The translations under genes and the position numbers were made by a program. Under the pieces are notes generated by a model. It did no database searches. It had not been told where the DNA came from and saw nothing but the letters and a program-made list of their open reading frames with translations. From Rhynchopus sp. YZ270_cl-10 (taxonomy: Eukaryota > Euglenozoa > Diplonemea > Diplonemida > Diplonemidae): a DNA stretch of 64,000 bases. Within the stretch, counting starts at the first letter, position 1. The number at the start of each line of letters is the position of its first letter. Location of the stretch: assembly GCA_964035575.1 (NCBI GenBank), contig OZ037853.1, positions 280,501 to 344,500 on the forward strand, read 5' to 3'. Below are positions 1-11,300 of the stretch, piece after piece.

Positions 1-479
1 TCCTCTCCCAGGTGTCTGTCTCCAGTCGAGGTGTTCGTGTCTTTCGCCATGTCCATGTGAGGGTCAGTCAGAGGTGCTGTCGTTGCATCTCCACTGCTCC
101 GTTCCACTGCCTCACCTGTTTTTGTTGTTGCTGTTGTTGTTGTTGTGGCGACACCGTGAGTGAGGTACACCTGCACAGCATCCTCCACCTCCACAAGGAT
201 CTGTGCTGCATGCGCCCCCAGCTCCGCCTCAAGTCGCCCCCGCACATCCGCGTCCCTGTGCTGCAGTGCGTACCACAGCGGCACCTTCCCGTCCCTGTCA
301 CGCACGTTCCCTGCCCCGTTCTCCACAAGAAACCGCACTGCCTCCACGTCCCCCGCAAGCACCGCACTGTGCAGCATTGTCCTCCCGTCCACGCTGTCCA
401 CTGCGTCCACGGGCCTCTCCTTCCCAGTAATTCCCTTTGCAATCTCGTCCTTTTCAGGCTTCGACGCTCCGGATCCCAT
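1..479 (-). CDS. Ankyrin-repeat protein, N-terminal part, runs off the window
   Basis: The reading frame starts at an ATG at 477-479 and stays open to position 1, so only the first about 159 residues are present. The protein begins MGSGASKPEK: glycine 2 and serine 6 fit the N-myristoylation pattern, which suggests membrane anchoring (inference). Residues about 32-60 read as ankyrin repeats (GRTMLHSAVLAGDVEAVRFL, then a second repeat around DGKVPLWYALQHRDADV). A Thr-rich low-complexity stretch near residue 120 comes from a CAA/ACA-type triplet run (plus-strand gtt repeat at 120-147). Ankyrin repeats bind proteins; no partner or enzymatic domain is visible. The start is well supported because codons upstream show no coding character. 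The rest of the gene lies outside the window. Confidence 0.7.
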   Translation of the reverse strand, partial: MGSGASKPEKDEIAKGITGKERPVDAVDSVDGRTMLHSAVLAGDVEAVRFLVENGAGNVRDRDGKVPLWYALQHRDADVRGRLEAELGAHAAQILVEVEDAVQVYLTHGVATTTTTATTKTGEAVERSSGDATTAPLTDPHMDMAKDTNTSTGDRHLGE

Positions 480-1840
480 CTTCCTGAATGAAAATGTGTG
501 TTGTGTTTGTTCACAGAGGTCCCTGTTTGTGTGTTGTGTGAAGGAGGAGAAGAATGCTTCAGGAAACCCACTACTGAGGGAATCCTCATGTATTGTGCAG
601 ACAACAAATGCAACTTTACTGATAATGAAACTGCAAAATGTTTCAACGTGACCCCACCACAGGCTGGGATTGCTAAGGAACTGCATCAGCTCAAACACCT
701 CTACTGGGTGACAGGGGAGGGAAGAAAGTGAAAGTTGATCCTGCATTTGTTTTCTCCTATTTCAACAGGACTGCATTTGTAAGACAAGCCTCGGGTGGGG
801 AACACTGTAAAGTGCCCTTTTGCACCGTAGGGTAGTGAAGCGTCGTGAGGGTGCTGATGATAAGAATGAGGCCCATGGGATGATCTGAAGCCTCTCACAT
901 TGGCAGGTGGAGGAGGTGAAGGGCCTCGTCAGCATCATCACTGGAGGGATGGACACACACCCCGCTAGCTACCCAAGGTTCACTTAGGTACCATGTGTCT
1001 GTGAGGCCTTGGGCAGCAGCACTATCGGAACTGACCATCTGTGCGTACTACATCACACTTTGTAGATGAAAGCACAAAGTACCCTGCAGCCAACAACAGA
1101 AGGTGTGAAGGAGAATGAGAGAGTGGGTGGGTGGGCACACAACAAACAGTGAGGTGGGGTGGGTGGTGGGGTTTCGTTCTTTCCGCTGTTTCTGTTGCAT
1201 CGACAATGACCTCCTGTCTTGCAAACCTTTTACAAACCTTTTCGGCACACTGTCCACGCCACACTTAGTGGTCTACACAGTCCTTTTCCCAAAAATAATA
1301 AAACAGCCGTTCGTCTTTTCTTAAGTTGGTACGCTACCCATCACACACCACAACACCTTCCTATATTATAACATTCCACACAATGCAGCGAGGCTGAGTA
1401 CGCCTGAAAAATGGCCTGGCTGGCAAAGTGTATCTCAGGCGTGGCTGAGGCGTCCTCGGGATTGCTTACCTTTTAGTAGCGCCTCAGGTACGCCTCATTC
1501 ACGGTTACACCCGAACTGAGGAGGCCCGCATGCTTGCACCCTCCCTGGGAGCGTCGCTCTGCACGACAGAGGTGTCTGGAGGGTGAGGGTGAGGGCGTGC
1601 CCCGGCAGTGTCTGTGCAGCCTCATAGAGCTTCGAGGAGCCACGTGGCAGGGGGTAGGAGCGGGGTGTGCACGGTGCTGAAGGCAGAATCAGGACTGCCC
1701 ACTCCTCTCGTGCCTCGCGTTGGCAATACACCAACGACACCACCAAACCCATCTGCGGCAGGACCATGCCCATATTCAGTGCAAGCCCCGCCACAAAGAC
1801 GTTCCACTCTATAAAGGAAGTTGCACTCAATTTCTCTGCT
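480..1840. other. Intergenic; short dispersed-repeat fragments
   Basis: No supported gene. Around 1030-1110 there is a fragment of the family described at 29735 (GATGAAAGCACAAAGTACC followed by an ACAACAGAAGGTGT-type segment). A hydrophobic minus-strand reading frame covers 1495-1810 (start of the frame reads WNVFVAGLALNMGMVLPQMG) and is preceded by an acceptor-like CTTTATAG, but its phase does not match the HEAT exon upstream of it, so I do not call it a gene. Confidence 0.4.
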
Positions 1841-1935
1841 TGTCAATGAAAGTACAGTCCCTTCAGAAGGTAGTTCCCAATATGAGTCACAACAGACACA
1901 GCACTCAGATCAAGATTCGTCACCGATGCACCTCA
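1841..1935 (-). pseudogene. Remnant of a Ub-LRR gene
   Basis: About 95 bases closely match the LRR region of the Ub-LRR genes at 12732, 33630 and 38065: the reverse complement contains the segments coding for a SLDLSAESVVTHIG-type repeat followed by the start of the next repeat. It is cut by the hairpin element at 1936 on one side and runs into unrelated sequence on the other. It is too short to be functional and shows that the LRR family has spread or decayed well beyond its present clusters. Confidence 0.7.
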
Positions 1936-2070
1936 CAAGAAGCAGGCAGGCACGACTGTGAAGTAAATGATTTGACTTGCGTTTTTCACTTCTGGTTTCA
2001 CTGTTGAAAGCACCAGTGAAAGCACAATAGCAAAATCATTTACTTCACCGTCGTGCCTGCCTGCTTCTTG
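1936..2070. repeat. Hairpin MITE with about 38 bp inverted ends
   Basis: The left end reads CAAGAAGCAGGCAGGCACGA and the right end is its inverse, followed inward on both sides by a GTGAAGTAAATGATTT arm with one mismatch. About 135 bp, non-coding. It abuts the LRR remnant. The inner motif CACGACGGTGAAGTAAA recurs at the ends of other elements at 5196 and 51991, which suggests one transposase-dependent superfamily (inference). Confidence 0.75.
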
Positions 2071-2180
2071 GGGTGTGTGGAATCACTACGAAGAAGAGTG
2101 CCCAATTGTGAGGTTTTGCACAACCGAGAAAAGTGAAAGTAAGAATTTAGTTAGTAAGATACACTCTTGCTTGTACATAC

Positions 2181-2750
2181 CACCGCTTCACCCACAGCCT
2201 GCTCTCTGTTGAACACCTGCACACAGATCTTCATGACGGAACGTGCCAAAAACGTCTGCGTTGTTTCGCGTCCCAACACCGCCTCCACCTCAGAATACTT
2301 TTTGTCAAAATAGCTTCGAAACACCGCAATGCGCAGCACATCCCCGACCAGGTTGTTCGCAAGCACAACCTTCACACAGCCCATCGCAGCATGGCGCACA
2401 AATGAGTTTCTGTCTGAGATGCGCGAGACGGCACTGGTCAGCAGCAGCCTCTGTTCTGCGACATTCAGACAACGCGACTGAAACAACGACTTTATGTTGT
2501 GCAGCACGGCGACCCGCACCCACGGCTGCGTATCCAGCGTCCGCTCCGCGAGGACGTGAAGAAGCTCTCCCTTCGTTCTTGCAGTGGCACGACCCTGCAC
2601 AGTCGTGGTGTTGTTCTGGCCGTGCAGGACAACAACATTCGTCACCACCGCCAGCACCGCCTTTCGTACTGAATGCGCCTCGCTCGACAGCGTCTCCAAC
2701 AACCGCGCCACGCCCTTCAGCATCGCAGCCCCCCAGCAGCACTGCTTCAT
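2181..2750 (-). CDS. HEAT/ARM-like helical repeat protein, exon followed by an intron
   Basis: The frame from the ATG at 2750 gives about 190 residues of amphipathic helical repeats, e.g. SSEAHSVRKAVLAVVTNVVV, DTQPWVRVAVLHNIKSL and SDRNSFVRHAAMGCVKVVLA, the VR-containing spacing seen in HEAT/TOG or condensin-like arrays. I cannot choose between those families. Just after codon GTG at 2181 comes GTATGT at 2180-2175, a good splice donor, and a TACTAAC branch-like sequence follows within 30 bases, so the frame beyond 2181 (to a stop at 2151) is probably intron. The next exon was not found; the sequence below is occupied by the MITE and LRR remnant. A TTTATATA box lies about 25 bases upstream of the ATG. 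Confidence 0.6.
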
Positions 2751-2974
2751 TTTTCAAATCCTCCAACCGGCTTGGTATATAAAAGAAGGGTGGCTGTGTC
2801 CAGCGTGCCCGCACGGAATGCAGCGCCGCAGTCGCCCCAGACGTAGCTGTCGTCCTCGAGAAGATGTGGTTTTGCCTTGAGGTGACGTTGCTGCAGGTGA
2901 GCGAGGCAGTGTGGATAGCGTTGTGACCAACGCAGCCACTCTGCAGGGTCGGTACTGCGGAACAGCTTTGACAT
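2747..2974 (-). CDS. Small 75-residue ORF, overlapping the HEAT exon start by an ATGA
   Basis: Starts MSKLFRSTDPAEWLRWSQRY after a long polypyrimidine run and ends with a TGA sharing bases with the ATG of the HEAT exon. Composition is protein-like (Trp, Tyr, charged residues) and GC-rich, unlike the spacer above it. It could be the first exon of the HEAT gene: removing 26 bases from GTTGGA to GAAGCAG would join the frames, but that is too short for a normal intron. It could also be a separate small gene. No family recognised. Confidence 0.35.
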   Translation of the reverse strand: MSKLFRSTDPAEWLRWSQRYPHCLAHLQQRHLKAKPHLLEDDSYVWGDCGAAFRAGTLDTATLLLYTKPVGGFEK

Positions 2975-3951
2975 GAGACGAAAGGGAGTTGGGGAGAAAG
3001 GGAGAGGGTGGGGTAGGGGGGAGGGGGGAGGGGGAGGGCGGCTTGTCTGTGAAGTGTTCTTTCCTGCTGTGTTGCACAAAGCCTTTTTCTCTGTTGTGTT
3101 AGGTGATGTGGAGAAGGTGTGCGTGTGTGTGTTTGGGGGAAAGGAGCAAAGATGGCAGAGGGAGAACCTTGTGCGGGAGGGGAAAATTGGTATCTTTTGT
3201 TTGTGTAGACAAAACGCTATACACCAATACTGGGTAAAGTATGTGTTTTTTTTATTTGGTTTGTCTAATTTTCGTGTAAGAAACAAAAACAAAATAACTT
3301 TGCAAGGCAACTGTGAATATCAGCAAAAAAGAAAAAAACAGAGAAAATCTTGGCGGAAAAAGAAGTGTAGAATGGTTGAAAGTGTCTGTGTGTAGTGTTT
3401 ATTTATTTTTTGAAAATATTTGCTTTACACCCGAGGCTAAGGGGTAATACAAGAGGGGGGGAAGTGAAGTTCATAGTGCAAAACGCCTCTGGGACGCAGG
3501 CACTTGACGCTCCACGGGGGTTATCGAACCCCCCCAAAACAAAAGGACACATGGGTGACTGAAGTGGGGTGATTCGCACTTCTTGCGTACTTTTGCGCAC
3601 GTTGTGCGCCCCCCCATTCATCCACCTCAACAAAGAAAAACTTTACGTTAACAAATATGACTCGTGCTCCGCAAGCTATTGATGGCGGCAACGCATCAAA
3701 CAACTGCAAAGAAGGGGGGGGATGAGGGAACGACAAGTTGACACTTTTACTTTTTTTTTGCATTTTTCAAAAAAATTATTGGTTTGCACTGCAAAGGGAA
3801 AAAAAGGGAAGGGTTTACTAGTGTAGACGGAAGAGGGGGTGGATGGGTTAAGTGAGGACTAGGTGAAGTGTAAGTCACGACGAAATGGGGGTCGGAAAGA
3901 AGGAGCTTGGGTCCTGGGGTCCTGGACCTTGGAGACGGAAGCACAGCAATG

Positions 3952-4057
3952 CCGTATTCGTACAAAATTATCGACCGCAAAAAAGGTCGAACTTCCAGAA
4001 AAATCTTGAAAAGGTCGAACATTATTTTGGTCGATAATTTTTTTTGTACGGATACGG
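3952..4057. repeat. Hairpin MITE, copy 1 of the CCGTATTCGTAC family
   Basis: Left arm CCGTATTCGTACAAAATTAT then CGACCG; right arm is the near-perfect inverse ending in GTACGGATACGG. The loop holds a second inverted motif (AAGGTCGAA). About 106 bp, non-coding. A second copy lies at 42809. Confidence 0.8.
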
Positions 4058-4989
4058 TAAATGAAAAAGTGGAGATTGCACAACACTGAAAACTATTCCA
4101 AAATACGCAAAAAGAACACAACTGATAGCTCAACTCTTGCTCTCTTTGCTCCACCTTCAGGGCAAAGACAGAAGAGGTTCGGGATTTTTTCCTCCCTTTT
4201 TTGCTACACTGATCCAATATGCACTATAATAACACCAAAAGCAACAGAACAGAAGGGTGGCAAAGAAAAGCTTTGAAAAAAAAAAAAGTATTTTCATCAT
4301 ATGCAATCAATAAATTGATAGTATATGGTGAGGGATCAACAAAAATGGTCCTTTTGAAAAAAAAAAAAAAAAAAAAAAACAGACGCAAAAAAAAAAAGTG
4401 AAGTTGATATGTGCAAACGCCTTTGGGATGCGGGCACTAAAAGGAGGGTCGTCTTTCCCCCTACACAGCACATTGAAGTGGGTGGGGTGGAGGTAAAGAT
4501 GTAAGGTCGTGGACACTTTGTGTAATAAAAACAAAACAAAAATATATCCGTTTCGCTTGATCAGATCTCGACCGTTTGTTGTATTGCACGCTTCTTCTTG
4601 AAAAAATTGATTGTTTCCAGCACACGCGGACTGTGTCAGTGTGTGATGGTTTATGATTATTGCCTGAAGTACAGAAAATGGGAGTGTCGGTGGCGGAGCA
4701 CAAAAGGTAAAATGAAAAACATATCGGGTGGGGTCTCTGATCTATCTGTGCGACGGATATATTTCCCCTAACACGCCATGTTTGGCCAGGGCCTCTCCAG
4801 CGCGTCAGTTGCAAAAAAAAAAAAGAGAAAAAACTTGTAAGATAAATGTGCCTCTCTTGCACAGACACATCTTTTACTATCGTTTTTTACAAAACAAAAC
4901 CAAAAACCTCAATCACCCATCGAGAGCTGGCCTCTGTGTCCACTGCCTTGGTGCGGGCACGGGGAGGAATCACCCCGGGGGGATTGGTA

Positions 4990-5135
4990 CATTCTGCGCA
5001 CGTGGTCCCAGGACCAATTTCACTTCATGGTGACGAAAACAGTGAAAGTGATGGCAAAATGGTCACTTATAAAGCAATTTGCCATATCATTTCACTTCAG
5101 GTGCCTCTGGACCACATCGTGCACACAAACGGGTG
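4990..5135. repeat. Candidate hairpin element, GCACGTGGTCC ends
   Basis: Left GCGCACGTGGTCCCAGGACC is mirrored on the right by CTCTGGACCACATCGTGCAC, with an inner TTTCACTTCA/GTGAAAGTGA pairing. About 145 bp, one copy seen, so the boundaries are approximate. Confidence 0.45.
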
Positions 5136-5195
5136 TAGGTGTTTGCGTGACCAACCCTACACATGACACCTTCTCTAGGACCCTTTCCAGTGTTG

Positions 5196-5327
5196 AGGCC
5201 ACAGGCACGACGGTGAAGCGAATACCTGACTTGTGGTTTTAGTTATGGCTCCACCGTTGACATACAACGACGGAACGACAAAGTACAACCACAAGTCAAG
5301 ACAAGTACTTCAGCATCGTGCACGCCT
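5196..5327. repeat. Hairpin element carrying the CACGACGGTGAAG motif
   Basis: Left arm GGCACGACGGTGAAGCGAA and an inner GACTTGTGGTT; right arm AACCACAAGTC then CTTCAGCATCGTGCACGCC. The outer motif matches the element at 1936, the centre does not, so it is a diverged relative. Confidence 0.55.
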
Positions 5328-6690
5328 CACGAGGGGTGGAGAGGTGTAGCGTGCGTAACGCCGATTGCAGCTGTGTAGTCAGTCATCTTCTGACAAAAAA
5401 ACATGAATCTGAACAGCACATACCACAGCGCAACGTGGGTTCGGAAGGCCCTTTCGATTACGCATAAATTCGCACAAATTGGTGAGACCCTTATTGCAGG
5501 TCTTATGGGTGATCAGACGATGATGTGAGTGTAAGTAAAGTGTGCAAAAAAAAAAGAGAAGTTGAAACGTGCTGAAAACGCATCTCAGTCATCTCAGTCG
5601 AGCTCATGGAAAGGGGGGACGTGGGCCGTAAGAGAACGGAGGCGGTTCACAACCGCTCGGCAAATCACGCGACCTCTTTAATAATGAAATAGTTAAACGT
5701 GCTGAAAATGCATCTCAGTCAAGCTCATGGAAAAAAGGTACAACCAATGTGAATTTGATAAACACATGCCGTGTGTTCACACTTTGACAAAAATTGGGTA
5801 AAAAAAAAGGTTTGTTGGGATGAGCTCAAGCCTCATGGTAGTCAGCTTGGGAAGTGGGAGGGGGTGGAAAACTGCGTTTAGCAATCCGCAAAGAAGATGG
5901 GGGAAGGGGGGATGTGTCTAAACACACGCCTAAGGCCATGAACGAAATGTGGGAACTTTTCCTTCCGGAAAGAAAATTACCAAATAATGAGTTGTTGCCT
6001 GACCGCTGCGTATCTGTGTGATTTTTTTTATTTTTATCTTTGGCTTTAAATTCAGTAGTACCCAATTTCCTGGTACCCATTTTCGTTGATACCCATTTTC
6101 AAAAGAGGGTATTAACGAAAAGATTTTGGGAACCATTTTATAACGCTTGAGCTCTTGAATCCAAAAAATTGTCCTCCTATATAGGAATGCCTCCTATCTC
6201 CAGGGAGCATCAACTTGGGACAAAAAGACTCAAACTAAAATCACACAACAGTAACCAGCCAACCGATCTCTTGCAAAGACAAGATGATTGTCGAGAACAA
6301 AATGTTGGCTACTCACCCAATAAAAAACAATAAAACAAACAATACAGACCAAAGGAAGAGGTCTTGAAACGCACACCCTCGACCTGTCGAAGTGTGGCTC
6401 TACTCCAACCCGCCCCAGAATAGAAAAAGAGTTGGGATGTGTTCAATTTCCTTTTCAACATTTTTTTTACACGGAATCATAAAACAAAACAAACCATAAC
6501 CGAAAGACAAAATGGGCAGATGAGCCCACCTAGCAGGCCACTCATACTGCCTACAGAGTTAAAACAAATACAATCAACGAATTGAAAGTACGTGTATAGG
6601 AGAGGAGCAGCCTTCTTTCACCCACAGACAAAAAAAAGAAAAGAAGTTGGAAAGCCCACACCCACGTGGCAGCCGCTTTGGCATGCGTCC

Positions 6691-6856
6691 CACAGTGACC
6701 AGTTTTTGATATTTGAGAGAGAGCGTCAAAAAAAGCCGGACAAAAAATACTGGTTTGAGAATTGCTCTCCCAGACGCTCTCCCAATCGGGGAGACCGTAT
6801 GCTCTGCAAAAAAACGTCAAATTTTTGACGCTCTCCCACTCAAACTGGCCACTGTG
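6691..6856. repeat. MITE, copy 1 of the CACAGTGGCCAG family
   Basis: Ends CACAGTGACCAGTTTTTGAT and its mirror ending ACTGGCCACTGTG. The interior has several GACGCTCTCCCA / GGGAGAGCGTC motifs pairing with each other. About 166 bp. A second copy in the opposite orientation lies 0.5 kb away at 7364. Confidence 0.75.
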
Positions 6857-7363
6857 TCTGTAAGGGCAGCCTTGACTGATACTTTCTGTATGAGCACACA
6901 ATGCCTTTAGGCACGTAGCTACCTGAGGACAAAGAAGGGGTCTTTTGGTTAGGAAGGCCACAGAAAGAAGGCCCGGCTTGCCAGGGACCTAACAAACGGA
7001 CTACTACCTGAGGACAAAGAAGTTGGAAAGTGCCGACACCTCGCCTTCCATCGACGGATGCAGGCACTGAAAAAAGAAAAGCTGGAAAGATGAATAAAAA
7101 AAGTATTATCAAGTTGCAGATGCCTCCTGTTGCCTCCTGTTGCCTCCTGTTGCCGGGGAGCTTCGTTTCCCCTTTAAAAAAAAAACATTTTTTTTTCGCA
7201 TAGATTGAGAACGTCTGATCATAGACGGAACGCCTATATGGGCGATTAAAAATATGGACGGATATGGGCGACTTTTTTTGCCCGCATCCGCCCATAATAT
7301 GAGCGCAAAAGTAGCCCATATTGCCCATATCCTATTTTTTTTTTGGGGGTGCCCATATTGTTA

Positions 7364-7506
7364 CACAGTGGCCAGTTTGAGCGGGAGAGCGTCAAAAAAT
7401 TTGACGCTATTTGGGAGAGCCTACGCTGTCCCTGTGAGAGCAATTCTCAACCAGTATTTTCGTCCATTTTTTTGACGCTTCTCCCACATCAAAACTGACC
7501 ACCGTG
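7364..7506. repeat. MITE, copy 2 of the CACAGTGGCCAG family
   Basis: Starts CACAGTGGCCAGTTTGAGCG and ends AAAACTGACCACCGTGG. It shares GAGAGCGTCAAAAAA, GAGAGCAATTCTCAACCAGT and TTTTTGACGCT blocks with copy 1, reversed. The surrounding 7230-7520 also repeats GCCCATAT several times. Confidence 0.75.
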
Positions 7507-8364
7507 GGAACTGCCCATATGGGCATGGGGGGCGTTCCAGCTATGTCCGATATATCCCCCTTTTTTGTGTGTGAATCAATCACCACATAATTGGAGTGTT
7601 CCCCTTTCCCCCCCTACCCCTCCAAAAAACAAAAGCAAAAAAAAAAATTAGTTTTCACATACTTTCCAAAAAAAGAGAAAGCACAAAAGGACGGTCCACA
7701 CAAAAAGATCCATCCAAACTGATTGCAAAAAAGGCATATAAAATGAAAAAAGAAGACAATAAGAAGAGTGACTTTATTGCACGGTGGTCCCGTTGCGAAA
7801 ATTACACGTGTAAATTTTACCTGTTTCGGACCCCGTAACCTGGCACATAATTTCCCAACAACGGGCCACCGTGTATAACCTAAGCCGACCTCTTAATAAC
7901 CCCCACAAACCCCTCCAAAATTGTTTCATATACTAACTAATAATTCTACGGAATAGAAGGCATGATAGGGTGCACTCTCACACAAAACCCCTCCAACATG
8001 ATCATCCGAAAGGCTCTCATTTGCTTAGCCACACTTCGAGAAAGAATGCCCTTCCTCAGTCCGGAAGTATCACCTCAAACCGGTTACCTGCCGTAAAAGC
8101 GTTGTAGAGGTTCCAGAGTATTGAACGAAAGAGATTGTATTTGTCCTTCCTTCAAAACTTCACACACAACGCTTTTTGGTATTATTTTTTTTTTGGGAGA
8201 CACACAAAATGCCAGGTTCTATGATATGCACGGAACCACCCTGCACCTGTTTTGTCATATCGTTTCCTGTGCATGGAGAAACGTTTTCGCTAAACTACGA
8301 CGGGATTTTTTTTTAATTTTTAAACACCATCTTGTCCTCTCTCTCCCCCTCTGCCCCCCCCTCT

Positions 8365-11300
8365 TTATCGTGCAAGCGACAGCACACTTCCCTTCCTCTT
8401 TGGCCGCGACGTCATCTCCTCCGCGATTAAGATCCCTCCCACCAACGCCACATCGCACGCAGAACCACGCCGCGGCCGGCAGAGCTCCGGGACGTCGTGC
8501 TCATCCACCCCAGCCTTCGCGCTGTAGAGAGATCCATGCCGCGACATCGTATCCGCCACTGAGGCACGCCTCCCACGCCCCCCATTTGATGTGTTCGATC
8601 CTATCCGTCTCAGAGGTATCCCACCGGCACCACGACCAAACGCAGTTCCCCTTCCAGGAAGACGTGGTGGAGGTCTTGGGGGAGGTGTGATGGAGGTGCT
8701 TGGCGGGGTCACCCCTGGTGTGCACCCTCCACCTTCTACTGCAACGCTGAGGGTAGTACCGTCGGAGAGGGGGCTGCTGGTCCGGAAGGTGCTGCCCGCC
8801 ATGGGGAAGGCTTCTGAGAGTTCTGTGGTCTCGATGAGGTGCTCCTCACTGAGGGAATGTTTGGGAGGTTTAGAAAAAAGCCGAGCCACCTTCTTCACAA
8901 AGGAGTTGGAAGACGACTTTGCGTGGACATCGCGAGAGGTGGATAGCGCGCAAACCTCGCTGATATCTCCGTAAGAGGATGACATGGTCAGCTCGTTGTG
9001 TTGGCTGAGGGCGGCAAGCTCGATGGCGACTTCGGTCTGCGAATCTGTACTTTCCTTTCGTTTCTTGGAGTCGAAATATTCATCTTGGAGTCGATCCCTT
9101 CTGCACACGATGAGCACGTACACTTCGCATATCACATCAAGAAGGACCTTAACCAATATGCACACCACACCTAACACCATGAGGACCGTGGCACCTTCGA
9201 AGAGAAGGTCCGTAGGCTGCTCTCTGTAGTAGCCTATAGCCATGAAGAGCAGTGCGATGCACTGGAATACCATTACCGAGACGTCAACGATAGTGTCGCG
9301 GGAGCGTGCATATGGTCGGATCTTGACAACAACAGCAAGCATGACGAAGATGATGCAAAAGCTTGCCACCTTCAGGTGCCCGCATGCGATGTAGTTCGTT
9401 GGGGTGAAGGCCTGGACTGCAGAGATTGCGAGCATGGAGGCAAGCTGCAGGAAGTGGAACCACAGACACCCCTGCCTGTACGGACGCACCACGGCAGAGT
9501 ATCGGAGCGACCAGTGGTTGTGGTCGGTGCGTGAAATCCATTCGCCGTTGCCAATCAAGAAGTGGAGTGCGTTTCGCTTCACCTTGCCGTAGGCTGCGGT
9601 GCGTGCGTCAATGAGCAGCAGTGCATTGTTAGGTGCGTCGTTCGTGAAGGTGTACAGCACCGCAACAGGGCCTGCGATGCACAGTACCGTCGCAACGAAG
9701 CCAAGAACGCGAAGGCCTGCCGTGGGTGCGCTGTACAACAGCTGCAGAGCACCCACCGAAGAGCCCTGGTACAGAATCTGGAACAGCAGTGCAGGCCCGC
9801 CAGGGAAGCGCAGCAGACCCTGCACATCGCGTACAAAGGGTTCCGTGCGGGACCGGAAGACCGTTTTGAGTGCAAAGTTCTGCGCATGACGGAGAAGCTC
9901 GCATGCAACAAGGTGGAGCATGGTGAGTGCAAGAAAGCCGCCAAGGTTCCCGATCACCATCCCCGCCGCCTCAGACCCGTCGACAACGAGCTGAGTAGGG
10001 TGCAGCATCACTGGGTAGCTTTTTTTGTCGCCGTAGATTTTGCACTCCTCCGTCGACGCAAGCAGACGTGTCGCCAGCCCCGCGGACCCTGCACTCAGCA
10101 GCGCCACTGCGCCTGCAGCCGTGACCTGCTTCGTCGCCTCGCCCCTCGTCGTCTCGTTCGTCGTCTGCGCCGCTGCCAGCATCGGTGTCTCGGTTGCTTG
10201 CGTCGCGATGGGCTGTGGCGCCAGCGTGCGTCGTGCGCGTGGTGCGAACGTGTCTGTCGATGAAGGGGGCAGCGTAGGGGCCGGTGTTGCTGGCTCCGGT
10301 AGTGCTGTCAGAGGGGATACTGTTTGCAAGGGTGTCGGCGGTGGTGTCGGAGCGGGGGTTAATGGTGGTGGGGTAGGCGGTGCAGGTGTCGGAGGGGAAG
10401 GAGACAGAGGCGAAGGTGTTGGCGGAGCTGGTGTAGGTGGTGAAGGAGTTGGTGGTGATAGGGTCGGTGGCGCTGGTGTCGGCGGTGACGGAGTTGAGGG
10501 AGATGGTGTAGGTGGTGATGGTGTAGGTGGGGACGGTGTTGGTGGCGCTGGTGTTGGCGGTGACGGGGTTGGGGGAGATGGCGTAGGTGGCGACGGGGTT
10601 GGTGGTGAAGGTGTCGGCGGTGACGGAGTGGGTGGTGAAGGTGTCACTGGTGCTGGAGTGGGCGGCGAAGGTGTAGGTGGTGCTGGTGTCGGAGGGGAAG
10701 GAGACAGAGGTGAAGGTGTTGGCGGAGCTGGTGTAGGTGGCGACGGTGTCAGCGGTGCTAGTGTTGGAGGTGAAGGTGTCGGAGGTGATGGAGTGGGTGG
10801 TGACGGAGTTGGGGGAGATGGTGTAGGTGGCGACGGGGTTGGTGGCGCTGGTGTTGGTGGTGACGGAGTTGGCGGTGACGGTGTGGGTGGTGAAGGTGTC
10901 GGTGGTGACGGTGTTGGTGGTGATGGAGTTGGGGGAGATGGTGTAGGTGGTGACGGGGTTGGTGGCGCTGGTGTTGGTGGTGAAGGAGTTGGCGGTGATG
11001 GAGTGGGTGGTGACGGCGTTGGTGGGGACGGTGTCGGCGGTGATGGTGTTGGGGGAGATGGCGTAGGTGGTGACGGGGTTGGTGGCGCTGGTGTGGGTGG
11101 TGAAGGTGTCGGTGGTGATGGTGTTGGTGGTGACGGAGTTGGGGGAGATGGTGTAGGTGGTGATGGGGTTGGTGGCGCTGGTGTTGGTGGTGACGGAGTT
11201 GGCGGTGACGGTGTGGGTGGTGAAGGTGTCGGTGGTGACGGAGTTGGAGGTGCTGGGGTCGGAGGTGATGGAGTTGGTGGTGAAGGTGTTGGCGGTGATG

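Larger units (their letters stand above)
2975..8364. other. Gene-free spacer with hairpin elements
   Basis: About 5.4 kb without any supported coding sequence: homopolymer A/T runs, G-rich tracts at 2995-3045, and several small inverted-repeat elements listed separately (3952, 4990, 5196, 6691, 7364). Short repeats of an AAGTTGA/GTGCAAACGCC type occur at 3465, 4400 and 5545. Two copies of a GTGCTGAAAA(C/T)GCATCTCA unit occur at 5568 and 5699. Confidence 0.6.

Noticed and set aside
1495-1810. Hydrophobic minus-strand frame with an acceptor-like CTTTATAG
   Set aside because: Its phase does not join the HEAT exon, no ATG is available, and part of the surrounding sequence is an LRR remnant.
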